Below are positions 20,135 to 31,788 of a DNA stretch of 64,000 bases, one piece after another. Origin of the DNA: Phanerochaete sordida. Taxonomy: Eukaryota > Basidiomycota > Agaricomycetes > Polyporales > Phanerochaetaceae. The notes under the pieces were generated by a model that saw nothing but the letters and a program-made list of their open reading frames with translations, was not told the DNA's origin and searched no databases. The position numbers and the translations under genes were made by a program. Location of the stretch: the NCBI GenBank assembly GCA_019973155.2, contig BPQB01000022.1:310001-374000 (forward strand), written 5' to 3'. Within the stretch, counting starts at the first letter, position 1. Each line of letters starts with the position of its first letter.

Positions 20135-20840
20135 TGCGTTGCTGAATTCGGAGTATAGGCGTAATCATGGCATATTCTATGCCATGGTGCTGGTTCATTT
20201 CCGATGGTTCTAATGATGATGCTTCAGATGTAAAGATCTCATCCACCTGTTCGCAATAACATGCTCACCGCTAGCAACTGGCGCACGAGCGCACGAGTCG
20301 TACTAACACCCCAAGACGAAGTGTTTCCTGCGCACATATCAACTAGACTTTTAACTTGCAGAACTATGGCCTAGGCAGCGACGATGAATGCCTCTGCACT
20401 TTATTCAGGCCCGAGAGAATAAAGCTCGCCTCATTCCCAAATGACGACGTAATGACACAGAAAGACTTAACCCCAGGGCTCACCTACACCATGCCTCTTT
20501 TCGTGCTCTCAACAATCGCCTATACGATTCGTCACGATTCGTCGCGAGCTTGTCGCAATTTCGCATGCTCAGAATAGTGTATGCAACTCGCCGCGTAAGT
20601 TACATGGTGGTCAACACCTTGTTTGAAGCTGTGTCCCGCCACGCCGTGACGCGACGCAAAGGTTCGGCGCCAAAGGCAAATTCAAGGCAGAAAGACAATG
20701 CCATATATGGGCATATCTGCAAAGCGCATTATCCAAAGGAAATAGCTTGGCGCTAAGCAAGCGCTTTGGATATTTCCTCCTCCGTCCTCGACGTCCACCG
20801 AAAAGTTTCCCTGCCGCCGCCGGACTCTGGTCGGGACAGG
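20135..20840. other. Intergenic, divergent promoters
   Basis: Separates the 465-aa gene (minus) and NOP56 (plus). A CCGCCGCCGG-rich leader precedes NOP56 at 20810-20835. No gene recognised. Confidence 0.5.
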
Positions 20841-22588
20841 ATGGTCTCCCACATTCTTTTCGAGTCCGCCTCTGGCTACGCTATCTTCGAGGTCAAGCTT
20901 CAAGATGCTCTTGCCTCGTCAACAAAAGCCCTCCAGGACTCTATCGACGACTTGGCGAAATTTGGGAAAATGGTGAACCTTCTCAGTTTCGCCCCGTTCA
21001 AGAGCGCGGCACATGCTCTGGAGAATGCCAACGATATCTCTGAAGGTGCGTGTTCATTGCATGTGACTGGGCGTTCGCTGTTAAAACGACACCTTAGGCA
21101 TTCTCAACGAGCACCTGCAATCACTGCTTGAGCTCAACCTGTCCAAGCCGAACAAGAAGTCGAAGGTCGTACTGGGTGTATGGGAGCCGGTCCTGGCTTC
21201 TTCAATCAAGAGTACCCTCGGCTTCGACTGCAGCACGGAGGAGGTGACGAAGGACCTCATCCGCGGCATTCGGCTGCACGCACCCAAGCTCCTCAAGGGC
21301 CTCCAGGCAGACGACCTCATTAAGGCTCAGCTCGGTCTTGGTCACTCCTACTCCCGTGCGAAGCTGAAGTTCAATGTCAACCGTATCGACAACATGATCA
21401 TCCAGGCCATTGCCCTTCTTGACCAGCTCGACAAGGACGTCAACCTGTTCTCGATGCGTATTCGCGAGTGGTACGGCTACCACTTCCCCGAACTCGTTAA
21501 GATCGTCCCGGACAACTTCCAGTACGCACGCGCGGCACAATTTATCGGAGCGAAGGAGAGCCTCGACGAGGAGAAGCTGCACGACCTTGCTGCCATCCTC
21601 GACGACGACATGACCCGCGCCCAGAACGTCCTCGACGCTGCACGGGGTTCCATGGGCTCCATCCTGTCTGACGTCGACATGCTCAACGTCATGGCCTTTG
21701 CTACCCGTGTCGTCTCGCTTGCGGAGTACCGCAAGTCGCTCACTTCCTACCTTGCTGAGAAGATGAACCAGGTCGCACCAAGTCTGACTGCGCTTCTTGG
21801 CGAGCGTATTGGTGCACGTCTCATCAGCCATGCTGGCAGCTTGACGAACCTCTCGAAGTACCCTGCGAGTACGGTGCAGATCCTTGGTGCGGAGAAGGCG
21901 CTCTTCCGCGCGTTGAAGACCAAGGGCAACACGCCCAAGGTGAGCTCTTTGCAGGCTGCTTTGGTCAGTGACTTACTTTCCCGCAGTACGGCCTCCTCTA
22001 CCACTCGACGTTCATTGGCCGCGCGGGCCCCAAGTTCAAGGGTCGTATCTCACGGTTCCTTGCCAACAAGTGCTCAATAGCATCGCGTATCGACTGCTAC
22101 GCCGGTGAGTCCTCCTCGCCCTTTCGTGCCGTCCCGTTAGCTTATCCTCCGCAGACAAGCCTACGCCGGCCTTCGGTGAGGCTCTCCGCCAGCAAGTGGA
22201 GGACCGTCTGAAGTTCTTCGAGACCGGCGAGCCGCCAGCGAAGAACGCGGATGCGATCCGCAAGGTCCTCGACCAGCTCGCGCTCGAGGACGACGAGTCC
22301 GATGACGAAGAGGCCCCTGCTGCGAAGGAGCCGGCGCTGCCGCTCATCGAGCCTTCACCGAAGAAGGACAAGAAGAAGAAGCGCAAGGCTGAGGACGATG
22401 AGGACGTCGACATGGAGGACGAGGCGCCGCGGAAGAAGGTGAAGCTCTCCAAGGAGGAGAAGAAGGCTTTGAAGAAAGAGGAGAAGAAGAAGCGGAAGGA
22501 GGCGGAGGAGGGTGCGGAGGGCGAGGAGAAGAAGGTCAAGAAAGAGAAGAAGGAGAAAAAGGAGAAAAAGAAGAAGAGCGAAGAGTAG
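20841..22588 (+). CDS. NOP56: Nucleolar protein NOP56 (box C/D snoRNP core)
   Basis: Core scaffold of box C/D snoRNPs, which guide 2'-O-methylation and processing of pre-rRNA with Nop58, Snu13 and fibrillarin. Exons 20841-21045, 21098-21939, 21987-22104 and 22155-22588 give 532 aa. The start [18 protein letters not shown] matches the family N-terminus, so I prefer this ATG to in-frame codons further 5'. Coiled-coil and NOSIC/Nop regions follow ([63 protein letters not shown], then YHSTFIGRA). The tail from about residue 455 is a Lys/Glu-rich tract ([11 protein letters not shown] and [16 protein letters not shown]) as in Nop56/Nop58. Confidence 0.97.
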
Positions 22589-23256
22589 ACTCGCTCCTTC
22601 TGCCGGTTCGTCTTGTCGTCTGCACGTACTGTTTCTTCCATCTTGTGTGTATCTTATGCTTTCGATCTATTTCCTTCTTTTCCTCGGGCTGTCTGGTTTC
22701 GTCGTGAGCTGACACACTCCCTCGTGATACTTGCTTCCGAAGGCGTGGTCACCAGAGCTCCGGTGAGTATGAGCTATCATTCTTCGACCATGCAATGGCG
22801 TCTTATGCAGGTCGTAGCTGCGCTTGGCTGTATGAACGCAGATTCATGATCCTCATCGCGCCAACACGGATTGGCCGTCTCTAGACTCAGCCATATCAAA
22901 CTTGGCCTTTCCGGAAGCTCAGTCGACTTCAAGGCCATGACCACGCCCCAAGTACTGACTGGTGCACATGAGCTCTTTTCTTCGCACAAGCTATCTGGCA
23001 TCATGAGTTGTCCATCGCATGAGCCAAGGTGGCTCTGGAGACGATAAGCTCTGCGATGCTGTGTATATGCTGAGGGTGAGGTAGCTCGTGTGACCGGCCG
23101 GTATGCGAAGTTAGCCGATGTATAAGGTTTAATTGGGCAGTGTCTTCGCTGACACGAGTCTGCAGCAGAACAGCCTCTTCCAAACGACTTATATATTCAA
23201 TGCATCTAAAGTTGTGGCTGTGCGTTTTCATCCTCCATCCTCCCTTCAACTAGCTG
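22589..23256. other. Intergenic
   Basis: 3' flank of NOP56 and promoter of F-box protein B. A TATATTC motif lies at about 23189-23197. No other feature seen. Confidence 0.5.
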
Positions 23257-24780
23257 ATGAGCATGGTCTCAGTTACAGCCGCCGATATCCCCGTGGAACT
23301 CCACAGGAAGATCCTCACGAGTCTGGATCTCACGGCTCTATTAGAATCGCATGATGAATCCGTGTTGAAGACACAAAGGCACCAGCTCATACAGCTCGCC
23401 ACCGTATGCAGACATTGGGCGTATGTCTGCAGACCCCTCATCTTCGATTCAGTCGTCTTCGACAGCAGGCAGAAGGTCGACCGTCTCGTTCGATTACTGG
23501 ACTCAGAGTCCACATCCTCAGGCTCTACCCTCCAACCCAGCTTCCGCCAATTATATTTCAGCCCCGGAACTGACCTCGTAAACTTCACGGGTACCTGGTC
23601 TGGCTTCTGGGTCGGATTAACGTCACAGAAGCTCCCTTACCTTCGTGGCATCCGGGATCTCAACTGTATCCTCTCTGCCACGGTTTCCCCTTCGGCTGCG
23701 AGTCCTCAGTCAAACGAAGGATACGCGCCTCGGTCATGGTCTGTCGGTCTCCCGCGCACGCTACCACCAGCGCTCATCCGCATGTCCGAGCTCTACCTCA
23801 GGCTCTCCACCTTCCGACACGCAGACGACTTCCTCTCGCTCCTCGAGAGTACCGGAAGTCTCCAGCGCGTCACCTGCACAGGCGTCACCTTCGCCGAGCC
23901 AACCGCCGCCACGGCGCCGCAGCGGATGCCCCGCGCACGCGGAGGCGCGCCGTACACCGTCTACGTCTTTGCAGGCGGCGACGCCGACGCGGACCTGCAC
24001 GTCGCCCTGACCGCGGTGCAGTACAGCGCGCGGCACGGCGCGCCCGCGTTCTGCCTCGGCGAGACGAAGTGGGGCCTCGTGTGCAGCCTCCTCCGCTCGC
24101 TCGCGAGCTTCTTCTGGGACCACAACCACTCCGTGCGCGTGCGCGTGGTAGCCCTGAGTGAGCGAGTCCGCGCGCTGGACGCCGGCTTTTCCCTCGTGGG
24201 CTCCTCCTCGTCACACGGCGTCCGCGTGGTCTGGGGACCCGACGCCGACGCACTGGACCCGCTCGCGCGCGGCGCAGGGCGCGTCCTCGGCGTGCAGCTG
24301 TCGTTCTTTGGCGAGAGCGCTCCCGTGGACGGCCCCACGGGCCTCCCATTTACGATTACGACGCTGGCCTGGGCGGAGTTCGAGGCTGCCGCGCTTGCGC
24401 TGGACACGCCCAGCAGCGTGGGCATCACCGTCATGCGGAACCCACAGGCATACATCGAGCTGCTGAAGATCATCGCCCGCGACGCGGGACATGGCCCGCT
24501 TTCGCGGCTGCACGAGCGGGGGAAGCTCAATCTTGTCTTCGACATCTCTCCCTACGGAACCAGCTTCTCTCCTGCGAGTATCTCGTTTGGCGAGCTCAGC
24601 ACGGCCCCGGAGAGGTACGCCGTCGACGGCGTTGCGATTATGCTTAGTGTGCAGGGACGCTTCGAGGTCTGGCTCTGCGGATATGACGGTGAAGGGAAAA
24701 GGCTGAACGACGAGGAGGCTGGGGAGAGACTCCAAGCATACGCGCAGAAGGAGCTCTCCGGGAAGCTGACATCCAACTGA
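23257..24780 (+). CDS. F-box-like protein B
   Basis: Single-exon gene of 507 aa (a second ATG two codons on is equally possible). The N-terminus shows an F-box-like unit, ADIPVELHRKILTSLDL, then LIQLATVCRHWAYVCRPLIF (residues 9-70). The remainder is a long mixed alpha/beta region without recognisable repeats, as in many mushroom F-box proteins. Presumed substrate adaptor of an SCF ubiquitin ligase; target unknown. Very GC-rich in the middle (about 23.9-24.4 kb). It converges on F-box protein C with 190 bp between the stops. Confidence 0.8.
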   Translation: MSMVSVTAADIPVELHRKILTSLDLTALLESHDESVLKTQRHQLIQLATVCRHWAYVCRPLIFDSVVFDSRQKVDRLVRLLDSESTSSGSTLQPSFRQLYFSPGTDLVNFTGTWSGFWVGLTSQKLPYLRGIRDLNCILSATVSPSAASPQSNEGYAPRSWSVGLPRTLPPALIRMSELYLRLSTFRHADDFLSLLESTGSLQRVTCTGVTFAEPTAATAPQRMPRARGGAPYTVYVFAGGDADADLHVALTAVQYSARHGAPAFCLGETKWGLVCSLLRSLASFFWDHNHSVRVRVVALSERVRALDAGFSLVGSSSSHGVRVVWGPDADALDPLARGAGRVLGVQLSFFGESAPVDGPTGLPFTITTLAWAEFEAAALALDTPSSVGITVMRNPQAYIELLKIIARDAGHGPLSRLHERGKLNLVFDISPYGTSFSPASISFGELSTAPERYAVDGVAIMLSVQGRFEVWLCGYDGEGKRLNDEEAGERLQAYAQKELSGKLTSN

Positions 24781-24970
24781 CTCCCAAGTCCGATGTACCA
24801 TCCAGAACTCTTGCATCTATACAACTACCCCCATAAAGAATGTTAGACAGCTCTACTTTACCCCAAAAGAATCACTTGATCGCATACCCAAGCCCCGTCC
24901 CAGTACAAACCTGCAGTCCCATCTACCATTCCTAGTACGCCCAGGTTCCTGCTGACAGTGCGACACCGCG

Positions 24971-26306
24971 TCATATCTCGATGTCGAACCTGCTCCGCAG
25001 ACGCCCTGGAAGGATTGCATGTATGCGCGCACGAGCTTTGTCACCGAGTTGTCCACTGACGGCACCAACGAAGACGACCCTCTGCAACATGGCACATTTC
25101 TGCAGAGCAGTCGTGACCGCGCTGGTGCCCTTGATACCCGGCCAGGCGTCGAAGACAGCGGGCGTGAAGACCAGGCGCAAACGGCGCAGGCTGGCCGAGG
25201 TGTCAGAGAGGACCGCAGCGCAGGCGGCATCGAGTGCAGTCTGGAATTGGGAACGTAAGAAGGCCCGGAGGCAGTGGGAGAAAGTTCTGGGGACGCACAG
25301 GAGATATGGTGGGCGTCGCTGGCATGGTGAGCGTCAGCGACTCTAGGTTCGTGCAGCATTTCAAAGCGGGAATGGCACGATCTCCTGCAATTCAGCGGCG
25401 TCAGAGATATCGGACATTAGTTAGCAAGCGCTGCTCACCACGCCGGAAGTGCGCTGCGTCCAGCGACAAGGCAGTGATTCCCTGCCCAGCGTGCCCGAGG
25501 AAGGCGTCGAGACCCTCCAAGATCGCGTCGCCGTGGTACCAGGCGCACGCGTCGTCCCGGTGGTGCAGCGAGACGCTCCGCAGAGCGGACGGGTCCAGGA
25601 GACCCTGCAGCACCAGAAACGGGTCGCGCGCCCCCAGGCCCATGTCCTCGAACGACACCCGCCTCACGCGGATCTTCTTCGCCAGGGGGGCCGGACGTGA
25701 GAACCCAAACGTGTACCCGTGCGGCTGCACGAGCCGGAGGTGCTCGACAGAGGCGAAGGGCAGGAGTGATGGGGCGAACGCGTCGGCACGCATGCCGGCG
25801 AGTTCGAGTGTATGGATGGGCGTGGACAGCGGGCGGACCGCGAGGGCGTGCTCGGGGCGACGTTGGCTGCGGATGGTGAGCGAGTGAACGTTGGGGAGTG
25901 TCTTCTGGACCTCTTCTAGAGTGACCATGCATAGACTCTCGAGGTTCTCGGAGATGGAGGTGACATAACGCTGGAGGCGGGGAGACTTCTCAGCGGCGTC
26001 GAGGAGTGCGGATAGTGTCACCCAGCGGCAAGATGCCACGTCCCATCGATCCACGTCGACGTTGGCCAGGAAGAGCTTCGAGGCGTAGTGCAGCCATGCT
26101 TGGCATGTGAGCGTGCAATATGCAAGACTCTGCTGTCTGAGTTCGCTGTTTCGTTCGGAGGCGATCTCGTCCAGAACGTGATAGACGAGTTCTGCGGGTA
26201 AGCGAAGGACGGGACCTGTCTTTGACGACAGCTTTGGCCTGCCGTGATGGTCGACCCTGGAGTTCACGTCCATCCTGTAATGCACGGTCCCGGATGAGTC
26301 GTACAT
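24971..26306 (-). CDS. F-box-like protein C
   Basis: Predicted 407 aa from minus-strand exons 26306-25439, 25384-25299 and 25240-24971. F-box-like segment at about residues 27-75 (GPVLRLPAELVYHVLDEIAS, then SLAYCTLTCQAWLHYASKLF), followed by leucine-rich strands such as LPNVHSLTIRSQRR, ASVEHLRLVQPHG and TNLESLTLTMPATP. It ends LRSRFDIEI. An alternative start 11 codons in (26273) is possible. Role presumed to be substrate recognition in ubiquitination. Confidence 0.75.
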
Positions 26307-26351
26307 ACAGCTTGAGAGGCGGAGAATATGTACCTGGCTTGACTGTCTCAA

Positions 26352-26878
26352 GCAGCACGCAATGAGCGAGAGACAAGGACACCTGGCCAGTTCCCTCGGT
26401 TGTCACGGTGGACTTGGAGATGCGATGCAATGCAAGGCGCCATACCTCCGCGATCACAGCACACAGCTTACCGAAGTCCTCGCCCTGCACCCTCTCGGCC
26501 ACTTCGAGGCCCGATAGCCTTGTGTTTCTAAAGCTGCTACATGATGAGGACCGCCTCAGAAACCCATTTGGACTGGAGGCCGAGGACTGCCGGGTATCGG
26601 TGCGCTGTCCGAGTGGGAATACGGAATGCTTCCGCTCAGCGTATCTCACGGAGAACAGGGAGCAGCTCGTTGTCGACTAGATTTTGTCTAAATTGTTCCC
26701 AATGTGAGTATGATAAAGGGTCTCGCAAAGCGTACGGACGCACCTGAAACACGGCTCTCTCGTAGCCAGCAAGGCTGGACCTCCTCTGAGACTTGTCGTG
26801 GTCAAAGCATTCAAGTGGTTGTTCATCATGGAGGCGTGAAGAAGAATATATGCGTGGCATATCTATGAAATTGCACAA
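26352..26878 (-). other. Protein-like open segments upstream of F-box C, unresolved
   Basis: Two minus-strand segments look coding but could not be joined: one around 26700-26660 reading HWEQFRQNLVDNELLPVL, and one around 26480-26352 reading FGKLCAVIAEVWRLALHRIS and SLSLAHCVLLETVKP. They may be exons of a separate small gene or remnants of a decayed one. No family recognised. Confidence 0.3.
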
Positions 26879-27323
26879 GGCAGGTTGTGGACATGGTAGA
26901 CGAGAGCAAGTTCAACCCTAGCGCATCCCAAAGCTCACAGGTCGCCACCGCGTCATTATCCCACGGTCAGCTCACGGTGACCTTTTCAAACGAATGAAAC
27001 AAAGTCATGCAAAGCTGATATGGCCAAAAGCTAGGGGATCGTGGACGCAGATCCATGCTGCTGAGTCAAAGCTGCCAGCAACGAGCTCGTATTCAACTTT
27101 TCCTAGTGTGTACAGCGAGAGATAAATAGCACATTAAGCCGTCGCATAAGCTTCTAATGTTGATGATGGTAAGTACTGTACTTGAATTAATAATGCAACA
27201 GAGCGAGATCCATGAGAGCGAATGTGAGAACAGCGAGAATAATCGATACAGCGTGGGGGGCGCGGAGGGTCGAGCGGGCGAGGGCGGGTGTCCACAGAGG
27301 CGGGTGTCCAGCGGCAGGCGTGT
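26879..27323. other. Intergenic
   Basis: 3' flank of the DnaJ gene, AT-richer than the surroundings (about 27110-27200). Nothing recognised. Confidence 0.5.
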
Positions 27324-28787
27324 CTATTGGTTCGCACACTGCACGCGCGGCTCGCCCTCGCCGTCCTCGTCCTCGTCCATCGCGTCGCCGGCCTCGGCGT
27401 ACTCGAGCTGGCGCGCGTCGGCCTCTGCGGCCTCGGCCTCCTCGAGCACGACGCCCTTCGGGAACTTGGGCAGCGGCGTGCGCGGCGGGAGCGCCTGCTC
27501 GAGCAGCGGGATCGCCTCGGGCGGGACGCTGTCCGGGAAGCGCACCTGCACGCGCACGAACAGGTCACCCGGCTCGTGGTGCCGCTGCGACGGCATGCCC
27601 TCGCCCGGGATCACCTTCAGCGAGTCTGCGGGGCGGGGCGTCAGCGACGGGACGCGCATATAGTCGGCCGGGTTACGTACTGTGCTTGAGAACCTCGCCG
27701 GGGTGGACCTTCACTACCAGTGCGCGCTCGTCGAGGTGCTTGATCGCGAACTGCCCGCCCGCGAGCGCGGTCAGCAGGTCGACCTCGACGGTGGTAAACA
27801 GATGGTTGTCCTTGCGCTTGAAACGGTCGTGCGGCTTCTCCTCGATGACGATGACGACGTCGCCGGGGGTGACGCCTGGCGCCTGGTCGCTCTCGCCGCG
27901 GAAGGTGATGGTCTGGCCGCCCTTCATGCCCTTGTCGATGTGGACCTCGAGCATCTTCTTCTCGGAGATGACCTTCTTGCCGTTGCACGTCTTGCAGCGG
28001 TCCTTGTTGTTGATGATCTCGCCCGTGCCCTGGCACTCGTCGCACGCCTGCTGGATCTGCTGGATCATCGGGCCCATCTGGCGCATCATAATGCGGATGC
28101 CGCGCCCGTTGCAGCGGTCGCACTCGCGCACGGCGCCCTCCTTGCCGCCCTTGCCGTTGCACTTGCCGCAGATGATGTTGCGCGTGAGCGCGAGCTTCGT
28201 GACCTTGCCCTTGTACAGGTCCTCGAGCGAGACCGTGACGCGGTGCACGAGGTCCTTCGTCTTGCGCGGCCCCTGCGGCCTGCCTCCGCCGCCGAACATA
28301 CCGCCGCCACCGAACAGCTGGGAGAAGAGGTCCTGGGATCGCGAAGTTGATCAGCACGGGTCCGAAATCTATGACGAAATGCACGCACTTGTGGGTCCAT
28401 GCCGCCCATTCCGCCAGACTCGCTCAGACCGGCCTCTCCTCGCGCATCGTAGATGCTACGCTTTTGTGGGTCAGACAGGACTTCGTAGCTGAAAACGACA
28501 CGTTAGGCTATGCCCTCGCCACAGAGCACAGAAACGTACGCGTGTGTGACTTCCTTGAACAGCTCGGGGTCGCCACCCTTGTCTGGGTGTAGCCGCAGCG
28601 CCCTAGAAGCAGGTCAGAGCAGTTCTGTGAGGGATACCCCGCTCAACGCACTTTTTGCGGTACGCCTTCTTGAGTTCGGACTCTGAGGCGTCGGGACTGA
28701 CTTCGAGGAGATCGTAATATTTCCTGGTGACGTACGTCAGCGCCCCGCGCGGTCAGACCGGGGTGGTACTTACGTTTCCTTGACCAT
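27324..28787 (-). CDS. YDJ1: DnaJ/Hsp40 type-A co-chaperone (Ydj1 family)
   Basis: Cytosolic Hsp40 that delivers unfolded clients to Hsp70 and stimulates its ATPase. Exons on the minus strand: 28787-28774, 28723-28652, 28602-28540, 28488-28389, 28332-27681, 27625-27324, giving 400 aa. The J-domain (KYYDLLEVSPDASESELKKAY) has HPD at residues 34-36. A Gly-rich linker with GGGGMFGGGG follows, then four zinc-finger repeats (CGKCNGKG, CDRCNGRG, CDECQGTG, CKTCNGKK; about residues 138-215) and the substrate-binding domain. The protein ends CANQ, a CAAX-type farnesylation box like the CASQ of yeast Ydj1, predicting membrane tethering. The first exon is only 14 nt. Confidence 0.97.
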
Positions 28788-30539
28788 GGCGGGAACCAGG
28801 GATGTGTGGGAGGGACGTTACGGGAATGGGGGAACTGAGGCTTTGGAGGATGGGAGGAAGCAATAATGGAGAATAAATCGCGGGATAAAAGACTCGAGTG
28901 AAGCTGGCCGAAACGGGACGAACATTCCAGCGCATTCCATCCCAATCGATGTCTCTGCGCGCGGCGCTCGGCAAGCGCCGCCGCCTCCGCCCCGCCTCCG
29001 TCAGGCAGCACCCAGAGCGCCCGTCCGTATCTCCGGTGTTCCATCCCCCTGTGCACGGTCTACAGATGCCTCGTGAAGTCTTCCATGCACTTCATTATTC
29101 TTCTGCAGTGTTGCACTTGTATTTTCAGAATAAACATACGCTCTCTCCAGCTGAATCCGATCTTTAGTCGTGGAGGTGTGATCCGCGCTCCTTTCATTGG
29201 TCCAATGATTAAGCCATGAGCCTGCGGCGCAGTTTCCAGGAGCCTTGGAAGCATGTGCTTCCCTTCCATGAGAGCTGCTCTAATCGTAAGATGTAATTTC
29301 CATGCTGACGAACTTCCAACCGCCCCGAGGGCTCTGGGATCGGGCACGGCATCATCGTTTTCTACTCAGGCGTTCGGCCTGCAGCTGCTTCTATCTTTCC
29401 GTAAGTCTTCAATGATTCGGGACAGGCCAAACCCTCCGCTTTGTCCGCACACTCTTGGGTGCTTGGGTGGTCCATACTGTGGCTTCGCGCTTACTTATAA
29501 TTTTGCAGTAGAGAGCTCCTGAAACTCATGTAAACCCGTAAGACTACTACTAGACTACCCTTACCTGCGTTATATTCACTGGCGATGCTGTCTGTCGCGG
29601 AGCATGTTGGAGGCTAGGTACAACGCTCTTCGTTTTGAGGGACTGGCGGGATATGCGGTGCTGAGATTTATCTGCAAGGCCCCGAGGACAAAGGCGAGGA
29701 TGGCTGTCTACGCGATGGTCGAGACGAGCGTTTCGAAGAGACATCATCGCATGTTTTCCGACCGGAACGGCTTGCGGACTGTGATTGCATCAAAACGCCA
29801 CAACGGGCGCTTTGCTTGAGCGCCTCGTCTGCACGGCTTGGCATCCGACGTCTTTTCCACTGGCCTCAAAGCAAGGACTCGATAGCGCTTACTCACACAA
29901 GCTGGCCTGTGATTTTCCTGATTGGCGTAGCACGCTTCATAGCTCCGAACTCGCCTTTTGCAGCATCTCGTGCGATATCGCAGCGTCGCCGAGGTGACGT
30001 GGCTACTACCCGGGTTATCCAAGTTCCGCATCGCAAAATGACGCTTGGCCTGGGGCTCCCCTCTTGCCCCTCGATCTTCTATTCGCACTTGCATGGGGTT
30101 TCTAAGCCTGGTCACATGCCCCAAACCCGACCCCTCTGGGTGGTTTGACCACCAACGCTCAGCATTCCCAATGTCTCCTAGGTGCTCTGAAGGTCATTTG
30201 AGAGCAGGAGTCCTACAAAATATGGTAAAAGGTACGAGCACGTTTTCTTCTCTTGCATATGACTGTTTACTGGAGTACCCAGTGTAGTGCGACGCGCCTA
30301 TGTGCCGTGATCACCCGCCTTCCGACTGGCTTCTTTGCTCGTAGCATTCTCGTCCGCTGCCATATAGGGGCTGCGCACGTCCTCCTGCACCGCTCATTTA
30401 AGGCAGCTCTCTCAGCCTAAGAAGACTTTTGGGGGTGGTGCGGGTCGCACAACGACTTCGCTGCGGAACCGCAGCGAAGAATATAAGGCTACTCGGTCAT
30501 GCGGCCTTGAAGAGAGAGACATCTCGGCGTCGGCTGCTA
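28788..30539. other. Gene-poor intergenic region
   Basis: About 1.75 kb between the DnaJ gene (minus) and LysM gene 2 (plus). Short open frames lack protein-like features. The last 360 bases form the duplicated promoter unit shared with LysM gene 3. No other gene supported. Confidence 0.5.
30482..30487 (+). promoter_or_regulatory. TATA-like motif of LysM gene 2
   Basis: TATAAG, 58 bases upstream of the ATG at 30540, at a position equivalent to the motif of LysM gene 3. Confidence 0.45.
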
Positions 30540-31206
30540 ATGATGCTCGTCACCGCTTTGTTTGCTGTCCTCGCATCTACCCACGCAGCGTATGCAGGTA
30601 TTATATGCAATATTCTATGAGCTACAGTGTGCGCTAAGCTTTGGTCCAGCATCTACCAGCCTTCCAGCGAATTGCGCGCGCAACTACACCGTCCAACCGG
30701 GAGACAATTGCGAGCTCATCGAATCTCGCCAGAAAGTGTCTTCGTCAGTCTGCCTCTCATGCGTCCATATATCCATGTCTTCAACGCTCGAGTTCTTATC
30801 CAGATACCAGCTGTACGCGGTCAACGAGCAGCTCAATGAGCGATGTGATTTGCTGTCCGGAGAGGTGACGGCTCTGGCATTATCTCCGTAGTGCACTTAT
30901 CCAGTGATTGTGCAGGTTCTTTGCTTGGGGATCCTAGGCCAGGACTGTAGCGACGTCTGGGTTGTGAAGCCTGGAGACACGTGCTACCCCATTGCCTTCG
31001 CAAGTAAAGTCTCTCTCTCAGTGCTCCTCCACAACAACCCCAACGTGAACGCCGGTTGCACGAACCTTGAGCCCGGACAAGTGCGTCACATTTTCTCTGC
31101 TGGCGTAAGGTCTTTGGCCGCCGCTTATCGTATTATGCGTCAGGTTCTGTGTGTTCAGGATACATGTGTTGCGTACCCTGAAGCTGTAAAATGTCCGCAG
31201 AAATAA
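30540..31206 (+). CDS. Small secreted LysM-domain protein 2
   Basis: Predicted 146-aa secreted protein. Exons 30540-30597, 30650-30743, 30804-30864, 30916-31080 and 31144-31206. Signal peptide MMLVTALFAVLASTHAAYA; LysM 1 contains CARNYTVQPGDNCELIE; LysM 2 contains VWVVKPGDTCYPIAF and ends NNPNVNAGCTNLEPGQ. The last exon codes a longer tail (VLCVQDTCVAYPEAVKCPQK) than the paralogs, adding two cysteines. Expected to bind chitin-type polymers outside the cell. Tandem partner of LysM protein 3. Confidence 0.9.
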
Positions 31207-31788
31207 GGCTGAAATGCCCAGCTGTCCATGTAAAATATCTTCAGCGCTGCAGGAAGGCGCCGCTGTGCCCAGTGCGGCTTGCACCGGCCTCTTTCGTGCA
31301 TCGAGGGCTAACTGAGTTCCTCTTCGCGGCGCGGCGCGTGCCGTGGGACATGCCTCGTGCTCCTCGCACTTTCCATTCGTATCTGTCTGCGGCGCGATGC
31401 CTACTGCGTAAAGGATGGCCTCACAGTATCTCCGACGTTGTGGTACTCCGACGGACATTTGGGAGGAGGCGGCCTACACGACGTGGCAGGAGGTACGAGC
31501 ACGTTCCCAGCTTCTGCATATTATCGTTTACTCATAGACTTCTTATATCGCGACGCGCCTATGCGCTGTGGTCACCCGCCGTCCGACAGTCTTCTCCGCC
31601 CGGAGTGCTCTCACGGGTTTCCGTGTAAAGACGGCGCGCGTTCCACCAGCGCTACTCAGTCGGGGCTCCTCTCCCAGCCTGGGGAAACTCTGGCATGATG
31701 TGGGCTACTTAACGGCTTCTGTAGCGGGCATATAAACCTCAGTTCAGCCGGACGGGCTGGAGATGCGGGGTACCCGGAGTCGATCTCG
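31207..31788. other. Intergenic within the LysM tandem repeat
   Basis: Promoter region of LysM gene 3; its sequence from about 31441 mirrors the upstream region of LysM gene 2. Confidence 0.6.
31731..31736 (+). promoter_or_regulatory. TATA box of LysM gene 3
   Basis: TATAAA 53 bases upstream of the ATG at 31789. Confidence 0.5.

Noticed and set aside
22036..22641. Phe/Ser-rich antisense open frame
   Set aside because: Antisense of the Lys/Glu-rich NOP56 tail.
27682..28350. 222-codon plus-strand open frame opposite the DnaJ gene
   Set aside because: Codon-bias shadow in GC-rich coding sequence; the minus strand is an unmistakable Ydj1-type DnaJ.
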